From NCBI RefSeq assembly GCF_003576645.1, contig NC_044920.1:18082529-18146528 (forward strand): a stretch of DNA of 64,000 bases, in the 5' to 3' direction. Positions within the stretch are counted from its first letter, which is position 1. Each line of letters begins with the position of its first letter. A model generated the notes under the pieces. That model was not told where the DNA came from. It saw only the letters and a list, made by a program, of their open reading frames with translations, and searched no databases. Positions 60,183-64,000 of this stretch are shown in pieces. The position numbers and the translations under genes were made by a program. This DNA is from Ipomoea triloba. Its lineage: Eukaryota; Streptophyta; Magnoliopsida; Solanales; Convolvulaceae.

Positions 60183-61148
60183 CTATTTATAACGCGATGC
60201 TCCACACTTCGGACACACATGCAAGTCTTTGTATTGTTTCCAATGCAAAATACAATCATTTGGACATTCATGAATCCTTTCAATCTCCATGCCCAACGGA
60301 CATAACATTTTCTTTGCCTCATAAGTTGAACAAGGAAGCTCATTATCATCACGAAGCATGTCCTTTAGAAGTTCCAATAACCCCGTGAAACTCTTACCAC
60401 TCCACCTATTCTTTGCTTTTATGTTATAAAATTTAAGCATTGATGATAACTTTCTAAATTTACTACATCCAAAAAGCAAAGGTTTTCTAGAATTTTCAAA
60501 AAATTTTCAAACTCTTGAGGAATTTCATTAAAATCCCCTTGCATATCACAAATCAATTCATCTAGCCAGTCATTGTCTCTACCATTTCCAACATTATCTT
60601 CTTTACTTTGATCTTTCTCTACATCTAATTCGACATCATTTGTACTAAGAGGTACATTTTCACCATGTCATATCCACCGGTCATATCCTTCCTTAAAATC
60701 ACGACGTATCAAATGACTCTTAATTTGTTTAGTCCCACAAAACTTTTTTTTATTATTTCTACAATCACAACAAGTGCACACTATATAATTTTCACCAATT
60801 TTACTTGTATATTCCTCGGCAATTTTTACAAACTCTAGAACCCCATTAACATACTCTTGTAGAAGATCTAGTTTTCTTGCCTTCTTGCACATTTCCAATA
60901 ATAAAATATCATGGGTGACTTCTAAGCCACTTTCGATTTGGTTGGAAAGCATTTTGGGCATTGGTTGTAGGTGGAGGATGACTTGAATGCGTTGACTGAT
61001 TTTGGTTAGCCTGGTCAACCTTGTCCTTATTAGGGTTAGCCTCATCCTCATGATTAGGGTTAACATCACCATCACGATTAGGGTTAGCATCATCCTCATG
61101 ATTGCCTTCATTTCTTAGGTTGACCTCATCCTCATCTCTAATATCCAA
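60183..61148 (-). pseudogene. CACTA (En/Spm) TNP2-type transposase, N-terminal fragment
   Basis: Minus strand. A transposase-associated domain is recognised at about 60860-60670 (LQEYVNGVLEFVKIAEEY, NYIVCTCCDCRNNKK, IKSHLIRRDFKEGYDRW), broken by TGA after GYDRWI and continuing HGENVPL. Another frame at 60479-60183 gives the start of the TNP2 domain (GCSKFRKLSSMLKFYN, KSFTGLLELLKDMLRDDNELP, CPLGMEIERIHECPNDCILH, CPKCGASRYK). The protein is cut off at 60183, so the catalytic region is absent. Just upstream, three 24-bp repeats (TTAGGGTTARC + ATCAYC...) encode an Asn/Asp/Glu-rich stretch. A stop, a frameshift and truncation make it a relic. Confidence 0.8.
61014..61104 (-). repeat. 24-bp repeats inside the CACTA relic
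   Basis: TTAGGGTTAGCCTCATCCTC, TTAGGGTTAACATCACCATC and TTAGGGTTAGCATCATCCTC occur in tandem with 24-bp period. They read as N-P-N-x-x-D/E repeats on the minus strand; this is not a telomere array. Confidence 0.7.
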
Positions 61149-61199
61149 TACATCTTTTCTTCAAAACTTGGAATTGTTTAATTCCAACTCATTTAATCC

Positions 61200-62550
61200 C
61201 TACAAGATCTCATTCTCAGATGCATCATTAGTATCACTTAAAATATTTTGAATATTTTTACCACTTTTCAAAACATTCGCTTCATTGATTTTTGTTGATT
61301 TATCAAATACAACATATATTGATTCTTCTACCACCATTGTTGATTTATTTAATACTCTAAATGCTCTGCCGGTAGATGAATAACCCAAAAATATTGCTTC
61401 ATATGCACGCTCATCAAATGTTTTAAAATAGATTTTACCATAATTAAGAACAAAACATTTGCAACCAAATGAATGAAAATAGCTAAGGTTATGTTTTCTC
61501 CCTTTCAATAATTTATATGGTGTTTTGTCGTGCAGCTTGTGAATCATACTCCTATTTTGAGTATAAGAAGCAGTGTTGATAGCTTTTGCCCAAAAATGTT
61601 TTGGTAGATTGGCGGTCGAAATCATGACTCGTGCAACTTCTTTAAGCGTTCTATATATTCCTTCTTTCGTCCACACCGTTTTGTTGATAATTGATGCAAA
61701 ATTCCTTGGGAATTGCAATAGGCTTGGATCACGCCATTCACAAATTTTGTACCTCTATATGTACATATTTTGACTAGTTTGACTTCCTTTTCATTTTGGA
61801 GTTGTTTAAGTAATTTTGGTAGCTTCTTATCCACTTCATTCTTTTTGTTGAGAAATAATGTCTGTACATGGAAAGATCATCAACAATAACAAGAGTATAT
61901 TTCTTACCACTCATACTTACTGGGTCTACTGGACCAAAAAGATTCATGTGTAATAGACTGAGAGGTCTTGAACTCGATTCATGAGTCTTGGATTTGAATG
62001 AAGTCTTTATTTGTTTTCCTCTTTGGCATACGTCACAGATTTGGTCTTTCTTGTACGTGATGTTGGGTAGACTTTTGACTAGATTTTTCGTTGCTAGCTT
62101 GTTGATAGTCTTGAAGTTCAAATGACTCAACTTTTTGTGTCATTCTCAACTTGTGGTGCTTGAATTTCTTGCCATTAAGCATACAAAGGCTTTTGTCATG
62201 TTCCAGTCCACAACATACATATTTTTCTTCCTTGTTCCTTCAAGTACGACTTCGCTGGTTGATTCGTTCTTCACTTGACGTTTATGTTTGAAGAATTCTA
62301 CGAGGTATCCTTTGTTACAAAATTGACTTGTGTTAAACAAGTTAAATTTGAGCCTTCTACATAGGATACATCTTCGATTTCCAATCCGGTTCGTACAATT
62401 GTTCCGGTTCCATTGGTTGAGCCGTATCGATCATTTCCACCGAACACAACTTTTGGTTCTTCGGTAGTTTTGAAATTTACAAGACTATATTTATTTCCAG
62501 TCATGTGTCGGAACACCCGCTATCGAAGTACCAAACTTTCTGTAAATAAT
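61200..62550 (-). pseudogene. Copia pol fragment (protease and integrase), decayed
   Basis: Minus strand. The protease motif WYFDSGC is at about 62545 and, after a frameshift, RHMTGNKYSLVNF (62510). The pre-integrase region has HLNFKTINKLA and CDVCQRGKQIKTSF (62125-62030). The integrase core shows SLLHMNLFGPVD (usual first Asp changed to Asn) and VIVDDLSMY. Later frames carry ICTYRGTKFVN (usual Asp changed to Tyr), VWTKEGIYRTLKEVARVM, NRSMIHKLHDKTPYKLL and FGCKCFVLN with a GYSSTGRAFRV C-terminus (61580-61370). Several frameshifts; no RT and no LTRs found. It differs from the copia element at 1491. Confidence 0.8.
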
Positions 62551-62742
62551 TTAAACATTTTTAGGTATCTAGTTTTGTTTGGGTCCTTGATTGTTAGATG
62601 ATTTGTAACCATTATTAACCTTATAATCATAGCTAATTTTTGAAAATATTTTTGGTGTCGGTTTTTGAAAATTTACTCTATTCTTTGGCACTTGGGAAGT
62701 ATATTGTTTTAGTCTATGAAAGGAATTAAACCTAGATTTAGA

Positions 62743-62964
62743 CTATGGTTTAATTTCTTCAAACCAATTTTGCTTAGTGGGATAAAATCTCTCAGATTCA
62801 CTGTTTGGAAATTTTTCCATTTTCCAATGTAGTTTTTGTGCACTTAACTTATTGGTATATTTCCTTTTAGGGGCAAAACTTTGCTTATTAATTGACTGCC
62901 TAGGCGAAATATTACGATGTTGAGACTTCGGCCTAGCAGTATTAATTTTGGCATTTGTTTGATG
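62743..62964 (-). pseudogene. Possible gag remnant of the second copia fragment
   Basis: A basic open frame (KRKYTNKLSAQKLHWKMEKF) upstream of the protease motif. Position and composition suit a gag/protease spacer, but no zinc knuckle is visible. Its start codon lies in the adjoining repeat that begins at 62965. Confidence 0.35.
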
Positions 62965-63234
62965 GATTAATATTTGATGCACCGCCGATGTTAGATGCTA
63001 TACATTGGCGGTAGAGTCGTCAAAACGGGCTTAGCCCGTCGAGTAAGCCAGCCTCGCCCTGCGAAAAGGGCGGGACGGATTTGATATTTTGAGCCCGTAT
63101 TTTGGCGGGCTTTTTAGCCCGCCCCGGTCTAACCTGCGGGCATGGCGGGGGCCCGCCAAATATATAATAAAAGAACTATTAAAGTAAACAAATACTAAAA
63201 TAATAAATTTATAACATTAAATAATAATAATAAT

Positions 63235-63284
<50 letters not shown>

Positions 63285-64000
63285 GTTTATAAAAAACTAG
63301 TAAATTGTATAAATGATTTGTTATTGATTTATAGATTGACACATTATGTATTTGATTATTTATTAGTTATTATTGTGTTTAAAAAAAATTACAAATGTAT
63401 TATTATATATTTAAACTATCCAAGTTATTTTAGTATACCCTTATTATATTTTTATAATAATTTTTATTTAAAGTTAAAAGTTTTAAAATTTGGCGGGCCC
63501 CCGCCAAGGCGGGGCGGGGCGGGCCGACCAACATTAGGCCCGTATTTTGGCGGGCTTTAGCGGGCCCTGCCCCGCCAGCCCGTTTCGACAGTTCTAATCG
63601 GCGGTGAAGGAGAAGATGCCACATCATTAAAAAAGAAACAAAGTCAATATTGATCGGGTCTTTTTTTGTAAAATATTTAAAACTTGTATTTTATTAGGAA
63701 ACTCTTTTATTCCTATTTAAGAAAATATATCTACTTTCCTAAAATATTTATTACTTAATTAGTATATATCTAATTTCCTAAACTTTTTAAATTATTAGAT
63801 ACATTATTAATTGTTCCCAATTAGATACATTATTAATTGCATGTTCCCAAACAATTTATATATATTAATCACACGTACGGTATAATTAGTTTAAATCTCT
63901 TAAATTAATTAACATTAGTTTTGTATAAATCTCGTAATTAACAATAAATTAGTATAATTAAGAATTGAACAGACTCCTTTCAAAAAAAAAAAAAAAAACT
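62965..64000. mobile_element. Second copy of the long-inverted-end family, cut by the window edge
   Basis: GATTAATATTTGATGCACCG at 62965 and, after the hAT insertion, GATGCCACATCATTAAAAAA through AAATATATCTACTTTCCTAA (63616-63750) follow the same order as 46890-47160. The right end lies outside the window. Confidence 0.6.
63012..63596. mobile_element. 585-bp non-autonomous hAT element
   Basis: Imperfect 20-bp inverted ends: TAGAGTCGTCAAAACGGGCT and, from the right, TAGAACTGTCGAAACGGGCT. Flanking ATTGGCGG (63004-63011) and ATCGGCGG (63597-63604) are a 7/8 match for an 8-bp target duplication. Subterminal regions repeat GCGGGC words; the middle is AT-rich with a TA microsatellite at about 63238-63282. 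No ORF for transposase. Confidence 0.8.

Noticed and set aside
61014..61104. TTAGGGTTAG repeats suggesting interstitial telomere DNA
   Set aside because: The period is 24 bp and the frame stays open in the CACTA protein, so it is a coding repeat.

Overview
This is a nuclear window from a flowering plant, almost certainly a eudicot. It has two ordinary intron-containing plant genes, very AT-rich intergenic DNA, microsatellites and a dense, nested population of plant transposable elements. The short word ACTCCGTA recurs in the intergenic DNA, but I cannot name the species. About four fifths of the window is transposon-derived.

Left part (1-20.5 kb). This is a complex Mutator-like (MULE) locus. 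It contains two homologous genes for proteins with two B3-type DNA-binding domains: one on the minus strand (8540 down to 1122) and one on the plus strand (10819-12234). Between them are two copies of a small minus-strand gene with an RNase H1-N/viroplasmin-like domain (start codons at 9318 and 10043). A MULE transposase follows on the plus strand (17296-19899). Short palindromes built on AAGCCTAA / TTAGGCTT lie roughly 120-250 bp upstream of every one of these genes and again after the transposase. A Ty1/copia retrotransposon (1491-7724, TSD AATCC) is inserted in the left B3 gene, and the reading frame matches exactly across the insertion. Single N bases at 12828 and 15915 join overlapping identical blocks of 2280 and 2328 bp. 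The window is therefore probably about 4.6 kb too long there, and the repeated B3 and transposase copies are assembly artefacts. Without the artefact and the copia element the locus would be about 9.5 kb.

20.5-33.3 kb. The 3' end of an LTR retrotransposon comes first: a transposon-protein ORF with lesions, then a 2.3-kb LTR ending at 25179. It is followed by a decayed minus-strand hAT transposase (26.1-28.3 kb), a nested palindromic MITE (29.9-30.6 kb), and two arrays of short degenerate repeats.

33.3-44.3 kb. A 15-exon minus-strand gene for an ACT-domain Raf-like protein kinase (532 aa by my exon model). One or two hAT-type insertions lie in its large third intron.

44.6-52.1 kb. MITEs, a 1.4-kb element with long inverted ends that carries a tRNA-derived SINE with a perfect 15-bp target duplication, and a LINE fragment split by a solo LTR (TSD ATATT). 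The solo LTR contains a 135-base poly-G tract between two copies of the same sequence, probably a sequencing or assembly fault.

52.9-56.4 kb. A five-exon minus-strand gene for plant serine decarboxylase (SDC, 497 aa by my model).

56.6-64 kb. Several MITEs, AT and TG microsatellites, a broken CACTA (TNP2-like) transposase, a broken copia fragment, and a second copy of the long-inverted-end family with a small hAT element inserted in it.

The two housekeeping-type genes appear intact. Nearly all transposon genes carry stops or frameshifts; one viroplasmin-like copy is open throughout.
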